Assembly: GCF_018141105.1 (NCBI RefSeq)
Contig: NZ_CP054839.1
Span: 2,542,001 to 2,606,000, forward strand
Length of the DNA stretch: 64,000 nt
DNA from: Saccharopolyspora erythraea
GTDB taxonomy: Bacteria > Actinomycetota > Actinomycetes > Mycobacteriales > Pseudonocardiaceae
Direction of reading: 5' to 3'
Of the stretch, positions 31,502 through 37,427 are shown in pieces (within the stretch, counting starts at the first letter, position 1; each line of letters opens with the position of its first letter). Below the pieces are notes generated by a model, which had not been told where the DNA came from, searched no databases, and saw only the letters and a list, made by a program, of their open reading frames with translations. The position numbers and the translations under genes are program-made.

Positions 31502-31531
31502 ATGCCCGGACCGGTGGGGTCCGGGTCTTGG

Positions 31532-31771
31532 TCAGCCCGCGTTGAACTCGCGGACCAGGACGCCCGGCTGAAGACTGGCGGTGACGGTCCCGACGAGAAC
31601 GCAAGCCGACGCGATCGAGTCCCGCCAGATACCTGGACCCTCGTCACCACAGTCACGGGCGGCGAGGCGTCGGGCTTCGCTCTCGTCGTTCGCGACAACC
31701 GCGAATTCGTCCGCCGCGTCGTGGGTCGGGCCGTTGTCGTAGCCGCGTCGGGTCAGGTGGTAAATGAACAT
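31532..31771 (-). CDS. Small phage protein (79 aa) between two tRNA-like elements
   Basis: ATG 31771 follows AAAGGAGC. It reads FIYHLTRRGYDNGPTHDAAD, then DESEARRLAARDCGDEGPGI and ends SLQPGVLVREFNAG. The N-terminal YHLTRR.....D pattern with a later EARRLAA helix is common among small actinophage proteins, but no function is known. tRNA-like element 2 lies 33 bp upstream and element 1 lies 30 bp downstream. Confidence 0.58.
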   Translation of the reverse strand: MFIYHLTRRGYDNGPTHDAADEFAVVANDESEARRLAARDCGDEGPGIWRDSIASACVLVGTVTASLQPGVLVREFNAG

Positions 31772-31804
31772 GACGGCTCCTTTAAGGAAATGGGTTTCAT
31801 GAAG

Positions 31805-31908
31805 TGCGCGCGGCGGGAGTCGAACCCGCGTTTCCGTTGATCCCCGGTGCACCCCCGAGCTCTGGCGGGCAAGGGCGGGGCGGCGTCCTGCCGTTGGACG
31901 ACGCGCGC
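31805..31908 (-). tRNA. tRNA-like element 2 (104 nt, expanded central region)
   Basis: The acceptor stem is again GCGCGCG/CGCGCGC (7 bp), followed by U8-C9, D-stem GUCC/GGAC, and a canonical T-arm GCGGG-UUCGACU-CCCGC. The part between D-arm and T-arm is about 30 nt longer than in a normal tRNA and forms no standard anticodon arm. The 3' 35 nt closely match element 1, so the two are related. Confidence 0.5.
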
Positions 31909-31947
31909 TTTGTGGTGCCCCCGGGGTTTCCGGGGGCTACCGATGGA

Positions 31948-32616
31948 TCAGATGAACTCGACGACCGGGCGGTGATAGCTGACGTCCATGCCGGCCTTCG
32001 TGGTGAACTCGACCAAGACCAGCTTCAGCCGGGCGCGGATTGGAGTGTCCCCGGCGCGGGCTTCGAGCTCGCGTTCGATCTCCGGGAGGTCGCGGACCAG
32101 CGACCAAGAACCGGTGCGGTACAAGCCGATACCCAGATCAGGGGCGTCCGCGAGCTGGAAAGTCAGCTTGATCTCGGGCGACGGGCCGCGGCCCTTCTTG
32201 GCGAGAGCCTTGCGCTCAGCGAAGCCGGCGGGGCAGCCGCACGGCTCGCCCTCCTCGTCCTCCAGGAGGGAGTACATCCCGTCGCACTTGTGGATAGGGC
32301 CGTTCATGCCGTACAGGACCATCACGGTCGACAGCGACTTCGGGCCGTCGATCAGGACATCGACCGAAGCGGTCTCGGTGACAATGCGCTGGTCGTCGCC
32401 CTTCTCGACGTCCAGCACCTCGACCTCGCCGCCGAACTTCTCGGCGAAGGTGGGGGCGATGGTCGGGTCCTCCGTGGTGAACGCCCAGGTGCTCAAGGCG
32501 ACCGGCTGACCGTTGGCGACCAGGCCGCCGCGGAGGCGGAAGTCCGGGGTGAAGCTCGGGCCGGTCCGCTTCTTGGCGGCGGCCTCGGGGTCAGTCTCGA
32601 AGATTCGGAGAGACAT
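31948..32616 (-). CDS. Recombination directionality factor (Gp3-like)
   Basis: A 222-residue protein starting SLRIFETDPEAAAKKRTGPS. The middle follows the phiC31 gp3 family pattern: VANGQPVALSTWAFTTEDPT, EKFGGEVEVLDVEKGDDQ, then CDGMYSLLEDEEGEPCGCPA with AERKALAKKGRG, LADAPDLGIGLYRTGSWSLV and LVEFTTKAGMDVSYHRPVVE. Family members switch serine integrases from integration to excision. It should act with the integrase at 62054-63544. Assignment is from remembered family pattern, not a search. It has both repeat copy 8 and promoter-like copy P3 upstream. Confidence 0.65.
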   Translation of the reverse strand: MSLRIFETDPEAAAKKRTGPSFTPDFRLRGGLVANGQPVALSTWAFTTEDPTIAPTFAEKFGGEVEVLDVEKGDDQRIVTETASVDVLIDGPKSLSTVMVLYGMNGPIHKCDGMYSLLEDEEGEPCGCPAGFAERKALAKKGRGPSPEIKLTFQLADAPDLGIGLYRTGSWSLVRDLPEIERELEARAGDTPIRARLKLVLVEFTTKAGMDVSYHRPVVEFI

Positions 32617-32621
32617 GCAAG

Positions 32622-32646
32622 CTCCTCGTTTGTGTCTCATCGTCGG
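32622..32646 (-). repeat. Start-associated repeat, copy 8
   Basis: Minus strand CCGACGATGAGACACAAACGAGGAG (core), holding the ribosome site of the RDF gene. Confidence 0.82.
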
Positions 32647-32671
32647 GATCGTTGTCCCGTTCAATGGAGTA

Positions 32672-32700
32672 GTTGGTACGCAGCGGCGCGTTTGGTTCAC
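32672..32700 (-). promoter_or_regulatory. 29-bp promoter-like repeat, copy P3
   Basis: Minus strand GTGAACCAAACGCGCC then GCTGCGTACCAAC, identical over 29 bp to P4. It lies between a hairpin terminator and the RDF gene, 56 bp from its ATG, as a promoter would. Confidence 0.65.
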
Positions 32701-32705
32701 GGGTG

Positions 32706-32736
32706 CCCCGGATCACTCGGTTGGAGCAATCCGGGG
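32706..32736. terminator. Hairpin terminator after the exonuclease gene
   Basis: CCCCGGAT (32706-32713) pairs with ATCCGGGG (32729-32736). It separates the exonuclease unit from P3 and the RDF gene. Confidence 0.7.
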
Positions 32737-32755
32737 CGTTTGTGTTTGAGCGTGG
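32736..32755 (-). repeat. Start-associated repeat, copy 9 (not before a gene start)
   Basis: Minus strand CCACGCTCAAACACAAACGC, directly after the stop codon of the exonuclease gene and abutting the terminator hairpin. No gene starts here, so this copy cannot serve as a ribosome site. Confidence 0.8.
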
Positions 32756-33559
32756 TCAGCGCTTGGCGGCGCGACGCTGCGAGCCGGTGGACTTCTCCGT
32801 CGTCGTGTCGAAGACCGGCTTGCCGACCATCGTGGACATCTGGTCGTTGACGATGTCGAAGACCTTGCGCAGCGTCAGGAATGCCTCGAAGGTCTCCTCG
32901 TCCACGCGAGCAGGGACCAGCCGGACACCCTCGGGGCGGAGGTGCACCACCACACCCGCATCGATCTTCGGGATTTCCTGGATCTCTCCCGTCGTGTCGA
33001 TGATGTGGTCCGCGTAGCTGTACGCGCTCAACTGCATCGCAACTTCGCTGTGCACCCCAGAGCGCGTGGTCTTCGCATCTCCCATCACCGTCTCACCCTC
33101 GATCTTGGCGATGAAGTCGAAGCTTCCGGCGTAGCGGTGCGTGTCGCTCCAGGTCGTCTGCTCCAGGAACAGGTACTCGGGCTGGAACTTGTCGTTGAAC
33201 GCGTGGATGCCATCCACGTAGGGCTGGTACTCCGGGTGGATTCGGCCAATGTTCTCCCCGCGCGCGATGCGCTCGAAGAGGTCGTGAACCGCAGTCCCCG
33301 TGTCGGCCGCGCCGGCGGTCGAGCGGCGGGGGGCGCCCTTCAGGAAGTCGATCGCGCCTTGCTTGTCCTTCAGTGCGAGGCCGGTCACCTCGGGTAGGCA
33401 CTCCAGGGCCGTCTCCGCGACGACCTTCGCGGCCCAGAAGGTGAGGAAGGGCTTCGGGATCATGTTCAGGATGCTGGTCACGCCCGGGACGCGCTCATCG
33501 CGGTCGGGACGGACGTAGAACCTACTGTCGTTCTTCTTTACGGTCTTGACTGCGGGCAC
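32756..33559 (-). CDS. RecB/Cas4-like PD-(D/E)XK exonuclease
   Basis: A 267-residue protein from GTG 33559. VPGVTSILNMIPKPFLTFWA is the typical N-terminal motif of phage RecB-like nucleases. GTAVHDLFERIA gives the first metal-site His, RYAGSFDFIAKIEG the Asp, and VMGDAKTTRSG the D-x-K; SEVAMQLSAYSYAD completes the QxxxY-type motif IV. Such enzymes process DNA ends for phage recombination or replication. It is followed by a terminator and preceded by P4 and the nested inverted repeat. Confidence 0.88.
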   Translation of the reverse strand: MPAVKTVKKNDSRFYVRPDRDERVPGVTSILNMIPKPFLTFWAAKVVAETALECLPEVTGLALKDKQGAIDFLKGAPRRSTAGAADTGTAVHDLFERIARGENIGRIHPEYQPYVDGIHAFNDKFQPEYLFLEQTTWSDTHRYAGSFDFIAKIEGETVMGDAKTTRSGVHSEVAMQLSAYSYADHIIDTTGEIQEIPKIDAGVVVHLRPEGVRLVPARVDEETFEAFLTLRKVFDIVNDQMSTMVGKPVFDTTTEKSTGSQRRAAKR

Positions 33560-33597
33560 AGGGGCTCCCTGGGTTGGTCAGAATTGACACCCAGGTA

Positions 33598-33626
33598 GTT
33601 GGTACGCAGCGGCGCGTTTGGTTCAC
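33598..33626 (-). promoter_or_regulatory. 29-bp promoter-like repeat, copy P4
   Basis: Identical over 29 bp to P3. It lies 38 bp upstream of the exonuclease start codon. Confidence 0.65.
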
Positions 33627-33688
33627 GGCGCGACCTCGACTTCGCCCCTCCTCGACGCGGAGCACCCCCGCGGAGCTTCTCGACGGGT

Positions 33689-33863
33689 AAAAACGGCCTC
33701 TGACCTGCGGAAATAAGGTAATCGGGTGACAGTGGTGACACCCCCCCGGATTAGTGCCTTAGGGGAGTTGATGTTGAAAAAGTCGCCTATAGCGGATAAT
33801 GGGAGGGGGTGTCACCGCTGTCACCAAAATCGGAGTTTTCGCAGGTCAGAGGCGGTTTTTCCG
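33689..33863. repeat. Nested long inverted repeat, candidate origin or control element
   Basis: Outer arms: 33689-33709 (AAAAACGGCCTCTGACCTGCG) against 33840-33860, one mismatch. Inner arms: GTGACAGTGGTGACACCCCC at 33726-33745 against GGGGGTGTCACCGCTGTCAC near 33804-33823, one mismatch. Each inner arm carries two TGACA units. The central ~55 bp are AT-rich in a GC-rich phage. No gene lies inside except the last codons of the membrane protein gene at 33846. Confidence 0.75.
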
Positions 33864-34514
33864 GTTTGGGCACAGTTCGAGGTCTACCAGCCCCAGGAGC
33901 TCGACGTCCGCGAGGCAGCGCCGCTCGGGCGGGGGAGGGGGCGAAGGCGTCGAGGTCTCGCCGTCGTCCGGCGGAGGAGGGGCGGGGGTCTCGGGGATCT
34001 CAGGCGCCCCCGGGTCCTCGCCTGGCGGCTGCGGAGGAACCCCACCCCCCGGAGCATCCACCGGTCGAGACGCCTCGTCGTCCCTCTCCCACGTCGACAC
34101 GATCAACCGGTCCTGCACGGGACTCGGGGGCGTCGCCGCCGGCGGCAGGGGGCGAGTGACGGTCACGGTAGGCGGAACCAGCAACGGCCGAGACGGCTCC
34201 GCGATGACGGGGCGCCGACGTTCGGGGAAGACATCGTCGGTCGGGGTGCTCATGAGAACCACGGCCGCGGCAGCGGACAGAGCGGCAGCGGAAGCGGCCA
34301 TCGCGAACGGTCGGGTGCGTGCCCAGTTCGCGAGAGCCAGAGCTCCGATCGCGACGGCCACAGCTCCCTTGACGAGGCGGAGGCGGGTACGCCGGAACGG
34401 TGGCGGGGACTCGTCGGCTGCGTCCAGCGCTGCCAGCTCTCGGCCGATTTCTTCGGCCCGGAGACGTAACCGGTCGAGTTCCGCGAGGAGTCGATCCCTC
34501 TCCGACATACCCAC
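33846..34514 (-). CDS. Membrane protein with proline-rich tail (222 aa)
   Basis: The N-terminal helix (SERDRLLAELDRLRLRAEEI) is cytoplasmic coiled coil. Two hydrophobic segments near residues 48-62 and 69-87 follow, then an extended Pro-rich region (PPQPPGEDPGAPEIPETPAP and PSPPPPPERR) ending with a Cys pair. ATG 34514 or ATG 34508 could start it. It may be anchored in the membrane with the Pro-rich tail outside or binding a partner. Its last codons lie in the right arm of the nested inverted repeat. Confidence 0.6.
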   Translation of the reverse strand: MGMSERDRLLAELDRLRLRAEEIGRELAALDAADESPPPFRRTRLRLVKGAVAVAIGALALANWARTRPFAMAASAAALSAAAAVVLMSTPTDDVFPERRRPVIAEPSRPLLVPPTVTVTRPLPPAATPPSPVQDRLIVSTWERDDEASRPVDAPGGGVPPQPPGEDPGAPEIPETPAPPPPDDGETSTPSPPPPPERRCLADVELLGLVDLELCPNRKNRL

Positions 34515-34529
34515 TCCGTAGTACCCGTT

Positions 34530-35345
34530 CTAAGCCCTCTTCCGTGCCGACCCTCGGCCCGCGTACTTCGCCGCGATCTCGTCGATGGTAGCGAGCGTGT
34601 TCTCTACCGTGGTCGTTTGCCGGCGGAGGCGTGTCGCGTGCTCCAGCGTCTCTGTCAGCTCTTGGTCAACACGCTCGCGGGTCGGCTCCGGTTGCCCTTT
34701 CAACGAATCATCGTCGACAGAGGACAGGATGTTTCGGGCGAGGCGGACACGTTCGGCCGGCGGCACGAGGTCGGGGACGTGCGAGACGATCTGGTCAACG
34801 GCGCTGACGATGTGGTCCCGGGCGTCCCGGGTGACGTCTTCGAGACCCTCCTCCGCAGCGAGGTCGAGGAGGTAGCGTGCGCTGTGGACCAGGCGAGAGG
34901 TTGCGTTCGGGTCGTCTTCCTCAGACGACATGATGCCCGCGTCCACGAGCGCTCGACGCTGCTTGACCCGGTCCGCGAGGCGTTCCTTCACGGAGCGACG
35001 CTGAACCCCGTACTCTTCGAGCACCTCCGGGCGGTCGGCGAGACGCTCCCTCAGGGCCGTCGAGGTGTGATAGCGGACCTTGTTCTTGATCTGGTCCAGT
35101 GTCCGGGCGGAGACTTCGTCCGTCACGTCGCGGTAGATGGATGAGACCGCGGCCCGGTACTCCTTCGACCGACCCGAGTAGTCCGGACCCCGACCGAACG
35201 GGTCGGGGCAGAGCTCCCGCATGTCGACGTAGAGTTCGGACAGCCGGCGCAGATGTAGCGTTGCGAGGTCGCCCTCAGCGTTCGCCGCGGCAAGGAGTTC
35301 ATCGACGGCTTCGTCTCGCAGGTCCGACAGCGTCTTCATTCGCAT
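34530..35345 (-). CDS. Helical phage protein of unknown function (271 aa)
   Basis: Start is ATG 35345 or ATG 35339; neither has a strong ribosome site. The protein is highly charged and helical (KTLSDLRDEAVDELLAAANA; RVDQELTETLEHATRLRRQT) with a central HTH-like stretch around NKVRYHTSTALRERLADRPE. It could bind DNA, but no family was recognised; a ParB/KorB identity was considered and not supported. It lies between the membrane protein and dNMP kinase genes. Confidence 0.6.
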   Translation of the reverse strand: MRMKTLSDLRDEAVDELLAAANAEGDLATLHLRRLSELYVDMRELCPDPFGRGPDYSGRSKEYRAAVSSIYRDVTDEVSARTLDQIKNKVRYHTSTALRERLADRPEVLEEYGVQRRSVKERLADRVKQRRALVDAGIMSSEEDDPNATSRLVHSARYLLDLAAEEGLEDVTRDARDHIVSAVDQIVSHVPDLVPPAERVRLARNILSSVDDDSLKGQPEPTRERVDQELTETLEHATRLRRQTTTVENTLATIDEIAAKYAGRGSARKRA

Positions 35346-35362
35346 ATCGTACCGTGAATCAG

Positions 35363-35384
35363 CACCGTTTGTGTTCCACCGCGG
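35363..35384 (-). repeat. Start-associated repeat, copy 10
   Basis: Minus strand CCGCGGTGGAACACAAACGGTG, 18 bp upstream of the 271-residue gene. It lacks the GAGGAG end. Confidence 0.75.
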
Positions 35385-35405
35385 GTGTGATTCTGTCCAA
35401 ACGCG

Positions 35406-35439
35406 GGAACCCGCCCCCGGCGAACCGAGAGCGGGTTCC
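35406..35439. terminator. Hairpin after the dNMP kinase gene
   Basis: GGAACCCGC (35406-35414) pairs with GCGGGTTCC (35431-35439), 14 bp beyond the kinase stop codon; on the minus strand it is followed by GCGTTTGG. Confidence 0.65.
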
Positions 35440-35452
35440 GTGTTGGTGCAGG

Positions 35453-36076
35453 TCAGCGCTTGGCGATGTCGAGGATGGATCTCCTCAGCGCGTCCCGGTC
35501 GCGGTCGTTGATGACCACGATGTCGTACGGGAGGGCGTCAACCTTCTCGGACGCGTGCTCACCCGGGGTAGCGACGTCGTAGCCGGGTCGGGTGATGCGG
35601 ACGATGACGAACCCCCGCTCGTCGAGCGCCCCCACCTCGTTGGGGTATCGCACGTCGGGGACGACCACGGGGTTGCCGGCGGCGTTCGCGCGCTCGATGC
35701 GGTCGAGGAGCTGGGCGATCCAGGTCCCCTCGCCGTGCACCTGGCGACCGGCCTCGTCGCCGAGACGCTGGAGGATGCGGCGGACCTCGGGGAACCGGTC
35801 CTTGGCCGTCTCCCAGCCGACCACGTCCACCAGTGCGGCGAGGCGGACCTCCCTGCTGTAGGACATGGCCTCGCGTACCTCGGGGATCTCCTCGCAGAGG
35901 GCGTAGCCGCGACGTGAGTCGGGGTCCAACGCCTCGACGATCGGGTTCAGCGCGAGCGCCGCGTCCTTCAGCGGGTCCGCGAACCCGAGGCGGGTGTATC
36001 CGAGCTCCTCGACGAGGGCCGCGGCTGCCGTGTCCTTGCCGCTGCGCTTGCGGCCGATGATGGCGATGTTGTTCAC
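35453..36076 (-). CDS. Deoxynucleoside monophosphate kinase
   Basis: A 207-residue P-loop kinase. The Walker A motif IAIIGRKRSGKDTAAAAL is at residues 4-21. RLGFADPLKDAALAL and PVVVPDVRYPNEVGALDERG match phage T4-type dNMP kinases (gp1 family), which phosphorylate dNMPs for viral DNA synthesis. The C-terminal part contains HASEKVDALPYDIVVINDRD. ATG 36076 follows GGAG inside copy 11 of the start-associated repeat region. Confidence 0.85.
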   Translation of the reverse strand: MNNIAIIGRKRSGKDTAAAALVEELGYTRLGFADPLKDAALALNPIVEALDPDSRRGYALCEEIPEVREAMSYSREVRLAALVDVVGWETAKDRFPEVRRILQRLGDEAGRQVHGEGTWIAQLLDRIERANAAGNPVVVPDVRYPNEVGALDERGFVIVRITRPGYDVATPGEHASEKVDALPYDIVVINDRDRDALRRSILDIAKR

Positions 36077-36081
36077 GGAGA

Positions 36082-36105
36082 CTCCTCGATAGTGTTTCGA
36101 CGTGG
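36082..36105 (-). repeat. Start-associated repeat, copy 11
   Basis: Minus strand CCACGTCGAAACACTATCGAGGAG, directly after the stop of the 35-residue gene and carrying the ribosome site of the dNMP kinase gene. Confidence 0.82.
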
Positions 36106-36213
36106 TCAGAACGAGATCAAACCCTGCGAGGAGGCGAGCAGCGCAAGCTGCCAGTCCTCGTCAGTCACCTCGGCGGTGGTGTCGACCTCGTTGGTGTCCC
36201 CTGCGTCGGACAT
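36106..36213 (-). CDS. Very small acidic peptide (35 aa)
   Basis: ATG 36213 follows GGAGG. It reads MSDAGDTNEVDTTAEVTDED, then WQLALLASSQGLISF. The first two thirds are acidic and the end is hydrophobic. This shape recalls leader-core peptides or small membrane-binding peptides, but no modifying enzyme is nearby, so I leave the function open. Confidence 0.5.
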   Translation of the reverse strand: MSDAGDTNEVDTTAEVTDEDWQLALLASSQGLISF

Positions 36214-36252
36214 TGAGCCTCCTCTCGGGCTGGTAGGGACGAGCCTACCATG

Positions 36253-36274
36253 CCACGTTTTCGTTTCACCGTGG
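36253..36274 (-). repeat. Palindromic-ended repeat copy 12
   Basis: Minus strand CCACG-GTGAAACGAAAA-CGTGG with both arms. It lies 40 bp upstream of the 35-residue gene and is followed by no ribosome site of its own, so it looks like an operator or promoter element. Confidence 0.8.
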
Positions 36275-36297
36275 ATGGGTTACGACGATCAGGTGAA

Positions 36298-36327
36298 ACC
36301 CCCGCCGGTCCGAAGACTGACGGGGGT
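36298..36327. terminator. Hairpin after the 73-residue gene
   Basis: ACCCCCG (36298-36304) pairs with CGGGGGT (36321-36327), 5 bp past the stop codon of the 73-residue gene. Confidence 0.6.
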
Positions 36328-36331
36328 CGTG

Positions 36332-36553
36332 TTACTGGGTGAGCTCGTTGAACTTCCGGGCGAAGTCGCCGAAAGCCATCTCGGCGGACAGCCACCCCTT
36401 AGCCCAGGTGTCCGGGCCTACGTGCATTTCACGAAGCATCCGCATCGCGGTGCCGAGGAGTCGGGAGAGCTCCGGGTCTTGCGGGAGCGGTTCGCCCTGT
36501 TCGAGTCTGCGCTCGACTGTCCTCAGCGCTTCGTTGATGTCCTGCCGCTGCAT
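36332..36553 (-). CDS. Small phage protein (73 aa)
   Basis: ATG 36553 lies 10 bp after the stop of the 25-residue gene. It is helical: MQRQDINEALRTVERRLEQG, then LSRLLGTAMRMLREMHVGPD and WLSAEMAFGDFARKFNELTQ. No motif recognised. A hairpin terminator follows directly. Confidence 0.6.
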   Translation of the reverse strand: MQRQDINEALRTVERRLEQGEPLPQDPELSRLLGTAMRMLREMHVGPDTWAKGWLSAEMAFGDFARKFNELTQ

Positions 36554-36562
36554 GGCGGGAGC

Positions 36563-36640
36563 CTACCGCGACGCCTTCGGCGGGCAGATGCAGAAGCGAT
36601 GACCGCAGACCGGGCAAGGGTCGGGGATGCGGTGATTCAT
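36563..36640 (-). CDS. 25-residue zinc-ribbon-like peptide
   Basis: ATG 36640 lies behind GAAGGAGAG. The peptide MNHRIPDPCPVCGHRFCICP has four Cys in the pattern CxxC-x4-CxC followed by a basic end PKASR. The tight Cys spacing suggests one bound metal. It is too short for standard gene finders. Confidence 0.5.
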   Translation of the reverse strand: MNHRIPDPCPVCGHRFCICPPKASR

Positions 36641-36657
36641 GATCTCTCCTTCTTTGG

Positions 36658-36918
36658 TTACCTGGCGGGGCACTGTGGGTGCCCCATCGGCCCGTGCGTC
36701 GGGTAGTGGCAGATGCACGGGGGGCCTTCTCTTAACGGCAGGTCGACGAGAGAGAGCAGCAGATCAGACGTTCCGAAGCCGTCCGAGATCGAACCCTCGC
36801 CCTTGCATCGAACGCATACGCATTCGGTCTGATATTCCTCGACGTGCTCCGTGAACTGGGACACCAGGATCACCCCAGAGCCCCCGCATGCGTAGCACTT
36901 CATCGGTTTGCGCTCCAT
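36658..36918 (-). CDS. DnaJ-type zinc-finger protein (86 aa)
   Basis: ATG 36918 follows GGAGG. CYACGGSGVILVSQFTEH ... CVCVRCKGEGS contains two CxxCxGxG-like elements, as in the DnaJ cysteine-rich domain, and the end adds CICHYPTHGPMGHPQC. There is no J domain. Small stand-alone CxxCxGxG proteins occur in phages and may act as chaperone or RNA-binding adaptors; the role here is not known. Confidence 0.65.
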   Translation of the reverse strand: MERKPMKCYACGGSGVILVSQFTEHVEEYQTECVCVRCKGEGSISDGFGTSDLLLSLVDLPLREGPPCICHYPTHGPMGHPQCPAR

Positions 36919-36982
36919 GCACGCCCCCTCCTGATCGCGAGTCTCCAGGCTGCTGGATACCCTGATCGGCGGTGTCGCGCAA

Positions 36983-37291
36983 TCACCCGTTTGGATCTTC
37001 TTCGGCGTGGGATCTGTGGCCGCAACCGCAGGTCCCGCAATTGTGCCGGAGGCAGAACTCGCGAAGGCTTGCCTCGACGCACACGGGGCAAGCGCGGGCG
37101 GACGGCGGGTGTCGGTGCTCGCCCATGACCAGACCGCAATGGGTCGTTGCCGAGGTACCCGGCTGACGCTCGTGCACCGTGCCGACCGCGTCCGTCCAGA
37201 CGTCGCGGGAGACAACCGGACCCGCTTCCTTCGGCGCCGCATCGCTCGACGCCGGCTGCTTTCGCTCCATGACTGCACCAAACGTGTCCAC
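36983..37291 (-). CDS. First leftward early gene: Cys/His-rich protein (102 aa)
   Basis: GTG 37291 lies behind GGGGAGG. The C-terminal half holds THCGLVMGEHRHPPSARACP, CVEASLREFCLRHNCGTCGC and GHRSHAEEDPNG: at least seven Cys and several His, likely two zinc sites. It is the first gene divergent from the repressor, the position of cro or an early activator in other phages, but it has no helix-turn-helix. Its first residues (VDTFGAVMERKQP) could alternatively start at the internal ATG. Confidence 0.6.
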   Translation of the reverse strand: MDTFGAVMERKQPASSDAAPKEAGPVVSRDVWTDAVGTVHERQPGTSATTHCGLVMGEHRHPPSARACPVCVEASLREFCLRHNCGTCGCGHRSHAEEDPNG

Positions 37292-37427
37292 ACCCAATAC
37301 CTCCCCGGTTTGGAAGGACGGTCCCCGCCAACGTTCGGGGGTCGGGGGACGGAACAACGCCAACGGGGACCATCCGTGAAGTAGTCTTTCGCTCACGGTG
37401 GGCGATGGGTAGGGGTCGGGGGTCTAC
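37292..37427. promoter_or_regulatory. Divergent control region between repressor and early genes
   Basis: This 136-bp gap must hold the promoters of the plus-strand repressor and the leftward early operon. GGTCCCC (37320-37326) faces GGGGACC (37365-37371), and CGCCAACG occurs twice as a direct repeat (within 37326-37334 and 37358-37364 region). These are the best candidate repressor-binding elements. Confidence 0.55.

Noticed and set aside
33689-33863. Insertion sequence or MITE
   Set aside because: Inverted arms are present, but no target-site duplication, transposase or second copy is visible in the window.
34530-35345. ParB/KorB-type partition protein
   Set aside because: No ParB nuclease motif or clear HTH, and the phage integrates with a serine integrase; left as unknown.
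36106-36213. RiPP precursor peptide
   Set aside because: No modification or transport enzyme is nearby; composition alone is not enough.
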